Assembly (NCBI GenBank): GCA_937897615.1
Contig: CALCNO010000032.1
Span: 124,001-188,000, forward strand
Length of the DNA stretch: 64,000 nt
Direction: 5' to 3'
DNA from: an uncultured Anaerolineaceae bacterium
Lineage (GTDB): Bacteria; Chloroflexota; Anaerolineae; Anaerolineales; Anaerolineaceae
The notes below the pieces were generated by a model, which was given only the letters and a program-made list of their open reading frames with translations, ran no database searches and was not told where the DNA came from. The stretch's first letter is position 1. Each line of letters opens with the position of its first letter. Made by a program: the position numbers and the translations under genes. Shown piece after piece: positions 7,311-16,098 of this stretch.

Positions 7311-9338
7311 ATGTTATTTCTTTCATTGTGTATCTACATCATTACTGCTTTGATCATATGTCTTACTCTTTATAAAACCCTCTCGTTCAGCCAAATTGTG
7401 TCCACGTTTTTTATCTGCGTATTCTCTCTAAATGTGCTCATTGGGGAATTATTAAGCCTGGCAGGGCTGCTCAATTCCCCGATTCTATTTGTGTTAACTC
7501 AACTGATTCTCTGTGGCGCTTTCATTTCAAGTCTTCTGGTCGTGATAAAACCTGACCTCGGAACTTTATTGAAGGCATCCTTGGCGCAAAAACCATCCTG
7601 GGCCAAAGCAGATTACTTCCTAGTGGTTCTCTGCAGTATTCCCCTACTAACCTTATTGGGAGTTGGCATTACAACCCCTCCCAACAATCTTGATAGCCTG
7701 CATACCCACCTGACACGAATCTATTATTGGCTGCAGCACGGCTCACTTGCCAATTGGTCCGCCACAGGATTGTTCCAGTTGATATACCCGATCAACGCAC
7801 ATATACAGGGTTATTGGCTCTTCTTACTAAGCAACAACGAAAACCTTTTCTTCCTCATACAATGGTTCTCACTCCTTGTTATTTGTTGCATGGTCTACGA
7901 TACTGCGCGACTCCTCCGTTTTTCGGTACGTCAGTCACTTGTCTCTGTGCTCGTAATGCTGACTGTCCCGGTCGTATTGCTGCAAGCATACTCAGCACAA
8001 AACGATTTGGTGGTCGTGGCATTAGCTGCTATTGCATTGCGATCACTGCTAAAGTATTTCAAAGATACCCTGTTGGCAGATCTGGTTCTCGTGATGCTTT
8101 CACTAGCCATTGCGCTAGGTGTAAAGCAAACCGCTTTTTTTACACTTCCGTTTATTGCCATTATTCTGATAGTACTCCTTGTTCGAAAAAAAGTGGTGCA
8201 CACTCATTTACCCTGGCTAGCGCTCATCATCCCGTTTTTTATTGTCTTTTCAGCTTTTAAGTACATGCAGAATCTCTCGACTTTCCACAGTTTCTTTGGG
8301 GTAAAAGATCTTGTCTCTGAACAGAGATTAACCAGCAAAACAGTCATTCAGAAAGTTCTGTATAATACTCCCCGCTATGTGTTTGACTTTGTGGATTTTA
8401 GCGGCCTTGGCAAAACTCTTGAAGATAAAGCCAATATTGCAAAGTCGGCTGTTTATGAATCGTTGTTTTCTAGTAGTAAAGTTGACTTGCAATCCTCGCT
8501 CTACCTTTCCCCGGGGTTTGATGACAGTGAGCGCTTTACCTTTACCACGCACCGAGATCTTACCGAAGATACGGCCTGGTTTGGCCTCCTGAGCACTCTA
8601 TTGCTACCGATCAGCCTCGGGGTCGTTTTTATTCAAAAGGACAAAGGCCGCAAAAGCTATGCTATCGCCGCTTTGCTGTATTCGCTCTCCTATTTTTTAC
8701 TGGTCCTCATTCAACGTCCTGGATGGGATCCATACCAGGGCAGGTATTTTATTCTGGGAATCTTTCCTCTTATACCGCTTCTTGCCTCCATTCTCCCCAA
8801 AAAACGATGGGCGCAAGGTGTAATCTATATTGTTTTGTGCCTGTCCTACATTATCGTTACATCTAATTTTTTGTTACTAAACAATTCAAAGCCTTTGCTC
8901 ACAGCTCGTAGCGTCTCTGATTTTCAGAACAAAGCCATTTTGCCATTGCCGGAGAACACTAAATTTCAAATCATTACCAAAACTTTTCTGGTCAAACGAA
9001 CCAACCAATTGATCAAGATTTTTCCACAACGGGAGGCAATTCTTGGCCTGCCGTATTATGAACAACTATTTTATTCAAGTTCCAGCACAATTGAGGTAAT
9101 CAACTGGGTTCGTACCACAATCCCAGATTCTGAAGCATTGTACCTGATGATCGAACGCAATCCGCTTGAGTACGCTTTATTCGGACGCAACAACTCGCGA
9201 CTGTTGTTTCCTGTGACTTCCACCAGCAGCGTACCGACAAATGGATATCTTCTTATAGAGGGAGATGCCAATGCAGATCTCCCAGGATTTGAACTGCTGG
9301 GAACGTTTAGCCCATACACACTCTTGCAGCGAAAATAA
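7311..9338 (+). CDS. Polytopic membrane protein, GT-C glycosyltransferase-like
   Basis: 675 residues with roughly a dozen membrane segments and a soluble C-terminal tail from about 545. After the second or third helix the loop NNLDSLHTHLTRIYYW resembles the acidic-His loop of GT-C (ArnT/PMT/GT39-like) enzymes that use polyprenyl-phosphate sugars outside the membrane. A conserved-looking QNDLVVVALAA segment follows a helix. No exact family is recognised. It follows the GT2 gene by 37 bp and shares its AT-rich composition, so both likely form one operon and one pathway. Its 3' end meets the ZIP transporter gene convergently at 22 bp, with no strong terminator visible between them. Confidence 0.65.
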   Translation: MLFLSLCIYIITALIICLTLYKTLSFSQIVSTFFICVFSLNVLIGELLSLAGLLNSPILFVLTQLILCGAFISSLLVVIKPDLGTLLKASLAQKPSWAKADYFLVVLCSIPLLTLLGVGITTPPNNLDSLHTHLTRIYYWLQHGSLANWSATGLFQLIYPINAHIQGYWLFLLSNNENLFFLIQWFSLLVICCMVYDTARLLRFSVRQSLVSVLVMLTVPVVLLQAYSAQNDLVVVALAAIALRSLLKYFKDTLLADLVLVMLSLAIALGVKQTAFFTLPFIAIILIVLLVRKKVVHTHLPWLALIIPFFIVFSAFKYMQNLSTFHSFFGVKDLVSEQRLTSKTVIQKVLYNTPRYVFDFVDFSGLGKTLEDKANIAKSAVYESLFSSSKVDLQSSLYLSPGFDDSERFTFTTHRDLTEDTAWFGLLSTLLLPISLGVVFIQKDKGRKSYAIAALLYSLSYFLLVLIQRPGWDPYQGRYFILGIFPLIPLLASILPKKRWAQGVIYIVLCLSYIIVTSNFLLLNNSKPLLTARSVSDFQNKAILPLPENTKFQIITKTFLVKRTNQLIKIFPQREAILGLPYYEQLFYSSSSTIEVINWVRTTIPDSEALYLMIERNPLEYALFGRNNSRLLFPVTSTSSVPTNGYLLIEGDANADLPGFELLGTFSPYTLLQRK

Positions 9339-9359
9339 GCAAAAGCGCTTACATCACTT

Positions 9360-10172
9360 CTACCCCAGCGCCACATCCAGAAAGGTCATCAGGGCAAAGC
9401 CGGCCATGGCACCCAGGGTGGCGATGTCGGTGCTCTCGCCGCGCTGTGATTCCGGGATGAGCTCCTCCACCACCACGTAGATCATGGCGCCAGCTGCAAA
9501 GCTGAGCGCGTAAGGCAGCAACGGCTGCACCAGCAGCACTGCCAGCGCACCCAGAACACCCCCGATCGGCTCCACCAGCCCGGAAGCCTGTCCCATCAAG
9601 AACGCCCGCCGGCGGGATAATCCCTCGCCGCGTAACGGCATGGAAACCGCCATTCCTTCCGGAAAGTTCTGCAGGCCAATGCCCAGCGCCAGCGCAATGG
9701 CCCCGGTGAGATTGGCAGAGGGAATCCCGGCCGCCACCGCGCCAAACGCCACGCCCACCGCCAGGCCTTCCGGGATGTTGTGCAGGGTGATGGCCAGCAC
9801 CAACAGCACCGAACGCTGCCAGTGAGTCTTTACACCCTCTGCCTGGTCGGTGCGCAGGCCGGGGTGCAGGTGCGGCAGGATTTTATCCACCCCCCACAGG
9901 AAGAATCCGCCCACCAAAAAGCCCACCACTGCCGGAAGCCAGCCGGGGGTGCCCGCGGACTCCGACATTTCGATAGCCGGAAGCAGCAGCGAGAAGAAGC
10001 TGGCCGCGATCATCACACCGGCGGCAAAGCCCAGCATGGAGACCATCAGCTTGCGGCTGACCGTCTTATTGACAAACACAAACGCCGCCCCCAGCGCTGT
10101 TACCCCCCAGGTGAACAGGGTGGCAAAAAGTGCCTGGACGATCGGTGAAAATTGTTGAAGGAATGAGACCAT
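9360..10172 (-). CDS. ZIP family metal transporter (ZupT-like)
   Basis: 270 residues with about eight membrane segments. The family metal-binding motifs in the fourth and fifth helices are intact: HNIPEG at 131-136 and QNFPEG at 168-173. The cytoplasmic loop before them has the His-containing stretch LPHLHPG. ZIP proteins bring zinc, iron or other divalent metals into the cytoplasm. The ATG at 10172 is preceded by CGGAG six bases upstream. It is alone between convergent and same-strand neighbours of unrelated function. Metal preference cannot be decided from sequence. Confidence 0.9.
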   Translation of the reverse strand: MVSFLQQFSPIVQALFATLFTWGVTALGAAFVFVNKTVSRKLMVSMLGFAAGVMIAASFFSLLLPAIEMSESAGTPGWLPAVVGFLVGGFFLWGVDKILPHLHPGLRTDQAEGVKTHWQRSVLLVLAITLHNIPEGLAVGVAFGAVAAGIPSANLTGAIALALGIGLQNFPEGMAVSMPLRGEGLSRRRAFLMGQASGLVEPIGGVLGALAVLLVQPLLPYALSFAAGAMIYVVVEELIPESQRGESTDIATLGAMAGFALMTFLDVALG

Positions 10173-10286
10173 GAACAGCTCCGTGAACTATCGTTTTCAG
10201 AATGATACACTACCGGGAAGATTTATTCCACTCCTGCCAATGATCCATTGGGCAGTAGGCTATGAACATCCAAGCAGCCAGCTGGC

Positions 10287-11396
10287 TCACCTGGGGGTGT
10301 TCAGGTACTCTTGCAACTTAATCGTAAGCGCGTCCGCGAGCAAGGCTTCTCCCGCGGGCGTCAGATGAATGGCACTGTTGGTAAATTCCTGCTGCGGCAC
10401 CAGGTCCCAGTAATCCAGATACTGCCAGCCGCGCACCTGTGACTCAGCATCAAGCAGGGTGCGGTACTGGTCGTAGGCCCAGCGCGGATAGTAAAAGTTG
10501 TAGCGGATATTGCTGTTCAATCCGGTGGAGACGAGAATAGGTTCGTTGATCACCCACACCGGGGTATCGCCGGCAATCTTCAGCCCGGAGTCGATCAAGT
10601 CCAGGCGCACGTCCTCATCACGCAGCGTGGGCGGCACAAAGCCGGGGTCGCTGTCATCGGCTTTCAGGTCGCGCGCGGCAGGGGTGTAATCCGCGGGGTA
10701 GGTCTGGTCGACGCCGGTAGCACTCCACATCAGCCCATAGGCTTGCAGGCGGATGAGGTCGGCCAGGGCGCGGCGCTGGCCAATGAGGGTACGCTGCCAG
10801 AAGGCCTGCTGCGCCTGCGGAAGCGCCAGGGCAACCTCATACTGCGCCACCAACTGCTGTACGCGCGGCAGGTTGTTGGCCACAATCGGGGAGAGCAGCT
10901 GCTCCGATTCACGGAAGGATTCCAGCGTCACCAGCCACAGGATCAGGTCGGGCTGGTACGGGCGGAGCGCATCCAGGATCATCAGGTCTTTGGTGAGCGA
11001 AAGCGTGGGGTAGCCCAGGTTGTAGACGCGCACCGTGCGCCCATCTGCCGCGGTAAGGTTGCGCGCGTCCAACAAGCCGGCCAGCGTTTCCTGCGGGTGC
11101 AGCAGCGTGCCCCACACCGAAGAATCGCCGATGACGATGACGCGAAACTCGTCGGCAGGCTTGGCGCCGGCAGTGAGCTTGTGCGAGGCCAGCATGGCAT
11201 CCAGGTTGTACAGGCTCAGGTTATAAGACTCGGCCGGATTCTCGCCAAAGGGCAGGCGTTCGCGCCCCCTGAACAAATGGTTGTAGAGGGAAAGTTTACC
11301 AATGCCCGCCGGCTGCCAGAGCGCCCACAGCAGGTTGAAGGCCGCAAAAAGCAGCAATCCCTTGATGAGCACGTTGCGCAAAAATTTGGCGTTCAT
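10287..11396 (-). CDS. SGNH/GDSL-like membrane-anchored protein, partner of MBOAT
   Basis: 369 residues. A single N-terminal membrane helix (about 9-27) anchors an extracytoplasmic domain. VIVIGDSSVWG (GDSS at 90-93) matches block I of SGNH hydrolases, and the C-terminal SAIHLTPAGEALLA (His near 345) resembles block V, although the usual Asp two residues before the His is not seen. Proteins of this type (AlgX/AlgJ/DltD-like) accept an acyl group delivered across the membrane by an MBOAT protein and pass it to a surface polymer. The gene starts 3 nt after the MBOAT stop, the expected operon partner. Whether it acts as transferase or esterase is open. Confidence 0.75.
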   Translation of the reverse strand: MNAKFLRNVLIKGLLLFAAFNLLWALWQPAGIGKLSLYNHLFRGRERLPFGENPAESYNLSLYNLDAMLASHKLTAGAKPADEFRVIVIGDSSVWGTLLHPQETLAGLLDARNLTAADGRTVRVYNLGYPTLSLTKDLMILDALRPYQPDLILWLVTLESFRESEQLLSPIVANNLPRVQQLVAQYEVALALPQAQQAFWQRTLIGQRRALADLIRLQAYGLMWSATGVDQTYPADYTPAARDLKADDSDPGFVPPTLRDEDVRLDLIDSGLKIAGDTPVWVINEPILVSTGLNSNIRYNFYYPRWAYDQYRTLLDAESQVRGWQYLDYWDLVPQQEFTNSAIHLTPAGEALLADALTIKLQEYLNTPR

Positions 11397-11399
11397 GCC

Positions 11400-12842
11400 C
11401 TAGCCCCCCGCCCCAAACAGGCGCGCAAAAGTGGCAAGCGAAAGCCCCAGCGAGGGCAGCGCAAACCACACCCAGCCCAGCGCCACGTAATGAAAGGTGA
11501 GCAGCGTGGAAATGCCGCGCGAGAGGCCGTTGAGCGCCGGGCGCTCGGCCAGCCAGGCAGCAAAGGGGCGTGTTTTATCGCTGTAACGGTTCTGCAAAAA
11601 TGCGCCCAGCCCGTGCCACAACCCCCAGGCAACAAAATTAAGGGTAATGCCATGCCACAGGCCAATGAGCAAAAACGTGCCCACCTGCGTGAGCAGCAGC
11701 ACCAGGCTCATCGGCAGCGGTTTTTTGGCCGAGCGAAGCGTGCGCGTGAGCGGATTGAAGAAATAGGAGCGGAACCACTGCGTGAGCGTGATGTGCCAGT
11801 TGTTCCAGAATTGCGTCAGGTTTTGCTGCAGGTACGGGCGCTTGAAGTTCTCCGGCAGGCGCACGCCCATCACCCCGCCCAGGCCAATGGCAATATCGGT
11901 GTAGCCGCTAAAATCAAAGAAGATCTGAAAGGCATAGGCATACAGCGCCAGCCACATCCAGCCGGCGGAATGGATCTGCGCGGCATTGGCGGCGCTCAGC
12001 GCCATCATTGCCAGCAGGTCTGCCAGAAGGTACTTTTTGGCCACACCCACAAAGAGGCGCACGCCAGCCTGCCCCAGCTTCTCCAGGGAACGCGGCGCCT
12101 CGGCGCGCAGGTCGGTGATGAAGCGCTCGGCGCGGTCGATCGGCCCGGCGCTGATGGCGGGGAAGAAGAGAATGTAAATGAAATATTCCTCAAGGGTGAT
12201 GCCCGGCAGGCGCCCGCTCTGGCGGTCGCGCAGGGTGTGCAGCAGGCGGAACGCCACATAGGAGAACCCCAGCCAGCGGATATCCAGCGCGGAAGGTGCG
12301 GCCGCCGTCTGCCCGGTGAGGCCGCGCAACATGCCCGCCAGCCACTGTGTGAGGGCCGGCAATTTGAGTGCTACAAACAACAGGATCAAGCCCAGCACGG
12401 CTGCCGCCAGAATGCGTTTTGCCGGCGTATGCACCCGTGTCGCCAGCAGGTAAAGCCCGCCCAGTGCCGCCAGGGCAGCCGCCACCAGCCACAACTGCGG
12501 CGGGCGCGAGGGCGTGAGCAGCCCGTTGAAGCCCAGCAGGCGCGTCAACCCCAGCAGGGCAACGGTAACGACAAGGAGAATCAGCGGGCGCAGGTTGCGC
12601 CGCAGGCCGCGTTCTTCCGGCCTGGCAGTTAGCCCCCAGCTTAGCAGCACCAGCGCCAGCGTGAGCAGCGGCAGCCAGAAATCCAGCCCGCGGATGGGCA
12701 GCGCCGGCTGCAGCCAGAAGATGGCCAGCACGCTGAAGACCAGCATCAGCGGCAGGCGTGCCGCGGCAGTGCGCCGCCACAGCCCGGCGCCCCAGACCGC
12801 CAGCGCCGCAGCCATCAGGATAAGCAGTTGCAGCAGAGACAT
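11400..12842 (-). CDS. MBOAT family O-acyltransferase (AlgI/DltB-like)
   Basis: 480 residues with about eleven to twelve membrane segments. MBOAT signatures are clear: FFPAISAGPIDR, YAFQIFFDFSGYTDIAIG, FWNNWHITLTQWFRSYFF, and the catalytic histidine region GLWHGITLNFVAWGLWHG. These enzymes move an acyl group, usually acetyl, across the membrane to a surface polysaccharide or teichoic-acid-like acceptor. The ATG directly follows the stop of a 38-aa gene (TAG immediately before ATG), and the SGNH partner follows 3 nt downstream. The N-terminal 190 residues, with five to six extra helices, are longer than in minimal AlgI proteins. Confidence 0.92.
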   Translation of the reverse strand: MSLLQLLILMAAALAVWGAGLWRRTAAARLPLMLVFSVLAIFWLQPALPIRGLDFWLPLLTLALVLLSWGLTARPEERGLRRNLRPLILLVVTVALLGLTRLLGFNGLLTPSRPPQLWLVAAALAALGGLYLLATRVHTPAKRILAAAVLGLILLFVALKLPALTQWLAGMLRGLTGQTAAAPSALDIRWLGFSYVAFRLLHTLRDRQSGRLPGITLEEYFIYILFFPAISAGPIDRAERFITDLRAEAPRSLEKLGQAGVRLFVGVAKKYLLADLLAMMALSAANAAQIHSAGWMWLALYAYAFQIFFDFSGYTDIAIGLGGVMGVRLPENFKRPYLQQNLTQFWNNWHITLTQWFRSYFFNPLTRTLRSAKKPLPMSLVLLLTQVGTFLLIGLWHGITLNFVAWGLWHGLGAFLQNRYSDKTRPFAAWLAERPALNGLSRGISTLLTFHYVALGWVWFALPSLGLSLATFARLFGAGG

Positions 12843-12959
12843 CTAAAACCCCTGATAAATCCACAGGGGCGAGCTATCGCTGGAGAGAATCACCAGCAGG
12901 GTGAGCGCCAGCGCCAACAGCAGCGCCCACAGGTTCTCGCGGGAGAACAGGCGCCGCAT
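12843..12959 (-). CDS. DUF5989-like small membrane protein (38 aa)
   Basis: A 38-codon gene with one membrane helix (about 10-26), basic N-terminus (MRRLFSREN) and C-terminal SPLWIYQGF. The pattern of short basic start, single helix and PxIYxxF end matches DUF5989 proteins, which accompany MBOAT/SGNH acylation genes. It begins 3 nt after the upstream lipoprotein stop, and its stop codon abuts the MBOAT ATG, so expression is coupled. It probably supports assembly of the acylation complex. Family assignment is by pattern and context only. Confidence 0.7.
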   Translation of the reverse strand: MRRLFSRENLWALLLALALTLLVILSSDSSPLWIYQGF

Positions 12960-12962
12960 CGT

Positions 12963-13349
12963 TTACTCGGCTCCGCACATACGCCAGTCGCCGCCCTCTT
13001 TTTTGGCGGTATAGGTGCGCACGGAAAGGTCAATGGTCATGTCCTCGGCGCCATAGGTGGCAATGATGGAACCTGTGCAGGATACCGTGGCACTGTCACC
13101 GTCCTGAGAGGCCACCGCGCAGGCCATATCCTGCAGTTTGGTTTCCACGGCGTTAAAGGATTCCAGCGTGGTCTGTGCCTCAGGCTCATAGGCGGCGCAA
13201 GAAAGGTTGCTTAACTGTGCCGCATCCTTGTCCACCAGCGCCTGCCAGAAAGCCGCCACCGCCTGATCCGGCCCGGCGGATTTGCAGGCCGCCAGCAGCA
13301 CCAGCGCCAGCAGCGCAGCCATAACCAGTAAAAGTATGCGTTTGTTCAC
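12963..13349 (-). CDS. Small lipoprotein, NTF2/DUF4878-like
   Basis: 128 residues starting with GTG at 13349, supported by CAGGAG six bases upstream. The lipobox LLAAC places the lipidated cysteine at 22. After it, PDQAVAAFWQALVDKDAAQLSNLSC and the C-terminal half (SVRTYTAKKEGGDWRMCG) look like an NTF2-like fold in which a short helix pair is followed by curved strands, as in DUF4878-type lipoproteins. Four cysteines beyond the lipobox (SCAAYE, MACAV, VSCTG, RMCG) could form two disulfides outside the cell. It is the first gene of a four-gene run ending with the SGNH protein; a link to surface acylation is inferred from position only. Confidence 0.7.
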   Translation of the reverse strand: MNKRILLLVMAALLALVLLAACKSAGPDQAVAAFWQALVDKDAAQLSNLSCAAYEPEAQTTLESFNAVETKLQDMACAVASQDGDSATVSCTGSIIATYGAEDMTIDLSVRTYTAKKEGGDWRMCGAE

Positions 13350-13396
13350 GTTATCTCCTGAAAAATAGGATGACAGCCGATTAATTCATTGGCTGA

Positions 13397-13735
13397 TTAT
13401 AATCCGGTCTGCGGTGAAAGGTTGAGCACCACCCCCACCGCACAGCATATCTCGGCGGTGATGTTCTCCGGCAGCTCCCCCACGCGCCGGCTGAGGCGGC
13501 CAATGGAGACGGAATGCACCTGCAGGGCATCGGCGGCGTGCGGGGCCTCCAGGCCGCTGTTGAGCACCGGCGGCACACGCACGATCCACGGCGCACGCGC
13601 AAACTTCTCCTGCCAGGGCGTCAGCGGCACCACCACCCGCAGCGGGATGCTCCCCAGCGCATCTACCGAGAGGATCACCACGGTGCGTTCAAGGCCCTCC
13701 CGCGCTGCCATTTGCCACACTTCACCGCGGAACAT
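13397..13735 (-). CDS. Type II toxin, PemK/MazF-like endoribonuclease
   Basis: 112 residues of MazF/PemK type: FRGEVWQMA at the start, RTVVILSVDALGSIPLRVVVPLT through the core, and HSVSIGRLSRRVGELPENI near the end. This family cuts mRNA at short motifs. It follows the antitoxin gene by 2 nt (TAG, CC, ATG), antitoxin first as expected. The LERTVVILSVDAL segment corresponds to the substrate-binding core. The sequence appears intact with no frameshift. Cut specificity is unknown. Confidence 0.85.
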   Translation of the reverse strand: MFRGEVWQMAAREGLERTVVILSVDALGSIPLRVVVPLTPWQEKFARAPWIVRVPPVLNSGLEAPHAADALQVHSVSIGRLSRRVGELPENITAEICCAVGVVLNLSPQTGL

Positions 13736-13737
13736 GG

Positions 13738-13986
13738 CTACCTGCCCCCTGCGGCTTCATCGCCGCCGGAGTATCCCACCAGTTCGCCATCGGAATAGTA
13801 AGCCTCGGCCATCTCTCGTGCGGCGCGGGCCAAAACGGCCGCCTGCCGCTCTGCCAGTGCCCCGCGGATGAGTTCACGCAGCAAGCCGGAGAGGCTCTTT
13901 TTCTCCTCCCTGGCAATGCGCGCCAACTCTTTGAGCTGCTCCGGTTCCAGCAGCACCTGTGTGCGCGACAAAACTTGTTTTTTCAT
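13738..13986 (-). CDS. Type II antitoxin, ribbon-helix-helix
   Basis: 82 residues. The N-terminal part (KKQVLSRTQVLLEPEQLKEL, then ARIAREEKKSLSGLLREL) has the ribbon-helix-helix layout that binds DNA as a dimer, and the acidic C-terminal tail likely wraps the toxin. The start has no clear Shine-Dalgarno sequence. A TATAAT box at 13995-14000 lies only 8 nt upstream, so a leaderless message is plausible. Three alternating arms of a palindromic sequence (13992-14022) overlap this promoter and are the likely autoregulatory operator. Confidence 0.82.
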   Translation of the reverse strand: MKKQVLSRTQVLLEPEQLKELARIAREEKKSLSGLLRELIRGALAERQAAVLARAAREMAEAYYSDGELVGYSGGDEAAGGR

Positions 13987-13991
13987 ACATC

Positions 13992-14022
13992 ATTATTATA
14001 CATCGTAATAATAGATATTATT
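13992..14022 (-). promoter_or_regulatory. Toxin-antitoxin promoter and palindromic operator
   Basis: ATTATTA (13992-13998) pairs with TAATAAT (14006-14012), and that middle arm pairs again as AATAAT with ATTATT (14017-14022). The three arms cover a TATAAT box at 13995-14000 on the minus strand. This is the layout expected for cooperative binding of RHH antitoxin dimers. Confidence 0.6.
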
Positions 14023-14053
14023 CTTAATCGTTTTATTACACACATATTATTTC

Positions 14054-14088
14054 AAAAAAAATCAGCCCTGCAGAAATGCAGGGCTGAT
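14054..14088 (-). terminator. Terminator after YfhO-like gene
   Basis: A perfect 12-bp stem (14061-14072 with 14077-14088) with a four-base loop is followed on the minus strand by a run of eight T. It ends the YfhO-like gene and insulates the toxin-antitoxin promoter. Confidence 0.92.
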
Positions 14089-14106
14089 CGCGGTCTTTCT
14101 ATCGGC

Positions 14107-16065
14107 TCACTCTTGCGGCTGCTTGCGGTACTTCACCAGCAGGAAAATCGCCAGCCCCCACCCTACCGCGCTCAGCAGCAGCCCCAAAAACACATCCCAG
14201 GGCAGGTAGCGGAAGTGAAAGGTGTGTTCCCCGGCGGGCGCGGCAACGCTCAACCAGGTGCCGTCAAACAACTCTGTGCGCGAATCCTCCTGCCAGGCTT
14301 TCCACCCGGGCAGGTTGCGCTCCAGCACCGTCAAAATCCCACCGCTGGCGCTGCTGCAAGACACGTCAATATCGCCACCGCGGGCAACGGCGCTGCAGGG
14401 TGTTTTTTGCTCGCCATTGGCCAGATAGGCGTAAGGCGCATCGGGGTGCGCCACCAGCGCCAGGTCATCCACCATTCCCACAAATCCCGGCTGGGACGAG
14501 AAATACGCCACATCGCGGTCAAGTTCCAGATAAGCCGCCGGCAGTTCCGTGTCGATCACGCTCCACGGCCTGAAGAACGCCGCGATCTTCATCTGCGCGT
14601 TCAAGGCGTCCGGCAGCCAGTAGTATTCGCCAAAGGGCGGTTCCACCCATTCAGCCTCGTTGGTCTTCAAGGCCGCCAATTCGGCTCTGAGTTTTACACC
14701 ATCCTCTTTGAACGTCCAGACATAGGAGCGGGTGAACAGCGCCGCCGAACGCAGCGAGAGCACCATTGCCGCCAACAGCAGGATCCACTTTACCGGAACC
14801 ACCACGCGGCTGGCCCCCTGCTCCTTGCCCTCCTGCGCCAGGGTGTATTTGGACCACGGCCGCCTCACCAGCGCATCCAGCCCGATGGCGGCAAAGCCGG
14901 CGAGGAAAGGAATCACCAGCCCCTGAATCAGAGAGGGATTGCGCAGCCCCGCCACCAGGTTGGTAATCTCACTGAACGGCAGGGAGGCAATCCAGCTCAG
15001 CACCAGCCCGCTGGAAAAGAGATAAAGAAAGCCGATTGCCAGGCCAAAACTGATGAAAACCCGGCGGTACTTCCGGTGCGCCAGCACCAGGCCCACAACC
15101 GCCAGCAGCAGCGGAATCCAGCCGATGTAGTTGACATACAGGTAGGGGTATCCCAGCTTGCCCAGGATTTCGGTGCGGTAGAACGCCTCGTCATCGATCA
15201 CCAAATTGAGCAGGCCGTACTTGATGGGCTGCGCCGCATCAAACACCGGGTCTACATCCTTCTCCAAAAAGCCGGCGTTGTGCAGCAGCGGCACCAGCAG
15301 CACAGCGGCCACCAGCAGCGCCAGCCCCAGCACAATGGCAGCCTCCCGCCACAGCGGCTTCTTCTCCGTCTCCTCCTGCCGTTTGGCAATCAACAGATAC
15401 CCAATGGCAGGCACCAGCGCGATGAACAGGCCAACCTGCATGTAGCCCTGCCCGGCCAGCAGTGCCAGCCCCAGCAGCAGGCCGGTGAGCACCGCATTCT
15501 TTTTATTCCAGTGTGCCACCAACTGCCAGGCCGCCGGGATCACCAGGCTGCACGCCGCGGTGGAAAGCACTAACGGCACCGAGGCAGTGGACATCTTGCC
15601 TGCCAGGTGCCCGCCCGCCACCACCAGCAGCGCCCCCCACACCCGCGCCAGAAACCCCAGTTTGAGCTGCCGCCCCAGCCACAATTGCGCCAGCCCGGCC
15701 ATGATGAGGCTGAGGATGAACACCAGTTTGCCGCCGTTGAAGGCATCCAGCAGGTACGTTGCCAGGATGGTAACAGGATGAAAGGTGGCCCCGTGAAGAT
15801 CAACAAAAGTGGGCACACCGCCGTTGGTAGAGCCGTTCCAGAACATGCACGTGCCGCATTCCACCAGCATGTGCAGGTTGTAATTGTTCTGCTGCGACAT
15901 AACGTACTCGTCGCCGCCCGGCCAGATCACCGGCGAAAAATCGAGATAAGGCCGGCTGATGAACAGCGCCCAGGCCACCACCAGCGCCACTTCCAGTAAC
16001 AAGAGCAGGGTATTTTTGCTCCCGTCAAAAGCATCACTCAGTTTCTGGCGCAGTTGAGGCTTCAT
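14107..16065 (-). CDS. YfhO-like large membrane protein
   Basis: 652 residues with about a dozen membrane segments and a long extracytoplasmic C-terminal domain (about 440-620) before a last helix. The N-terminal part has PYLDFSPVIWPGGDEY and FWNGSTNGGVPTFVDLHGATFHP; the C-terminal part has LPGWKAWQ and PAGEHTFHFRYLPWDVF. All are characteristic of YfhO/GT-C-like proteins implicated in glycosylation of surface polymers. Catalytic residues are not assignable with confidence; the acidic residues in WPGGDEY are candidates. A terminator follows. Upstream lies a lipoprotein gene on the same strand ending 33 bp away, so the two may be co-transcribed. Confidence 0.7.
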   Translation of the reverse strand: MKPQLRQKLSDAFDGSKNTLLLLLEVALVVAWALFISRPYLDFSPVIWPGGDEYVMSQQNNYNLHMLVECGTCMFWNGSTNGGVPTFVDLHGATFHPVTILATYLLDAFNGGKLVFILSLIMAGLAQLWLGRQLKLGFLARVWGALLVVAGGHLAGKMSTASVPLVLSTAACSLVIPAAWQLVAHWNKKNAVLTGLLLGLALLAGQGYMQVGLFIALVPAIGYLLIAKRQEETEKKPLWREAAIVLGLALLVAAVLLVPLLHNAGFLEKDVDPVFDAAQPIKYGLLNLVIDDEAFYRTEILGKLGYPYLYVNYIGWIPLLLAVVGLVLAHRKYRRVFISFGLAIGFLYLFSSGLVLSWIASLPFSEITNLVAGLRNPSLIQGLVIPFLAGFAAIGLDALVRRPWSKYTLAQEGKEQGASRVVVPVKWILLLAAMVLSLRSAALFTRSYVWTFKEDGVKLRAELAALKTNEAEWVEPPFGEYYWLPDALNAQMKIAAFFRPWSVIDTELPAAYLELDRDVAYFSSQPGFVGMVDDLALVAHPDAPYAYLANGEQKTPCSAVARGGDIDVSCSSASGGILTVLERNLPGWKAWQEDSRTELFDGTWLSVAAPAGEHTFHFRYLPWDVFLGLLLSAVGWGLAIFLLVKYRKQPQE

Positions 16066-16098
16066 CTCGCCCTCCCCGGGGAATATCCCCCGTACGGT

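Noticed and set aside
9338..9360. Terminator between the convergent GT-C-like and ZIP genes.
   Set aside because: Only a 5-bp TAAGC/GCTTA repeat without T run is visible, too weak to list as a feature.
10743..12632. A 629-codon open frame on the plus strand opposite the MBOAT and SGNH genes.
   Set aside because: It is antisense to two well-supported genes, is extremely rich in Gln, Arg and Ala, and has no domain signature; it is a high-GC shadow frame.
13975..15573. A 532-codon plus-strand frame opposite the YfhO-like gene.
   Set aside because: Same reason: Gln/Arg/His-rich shadow, no ribosome site, and the opposite strand carries a convincing membrane protein.
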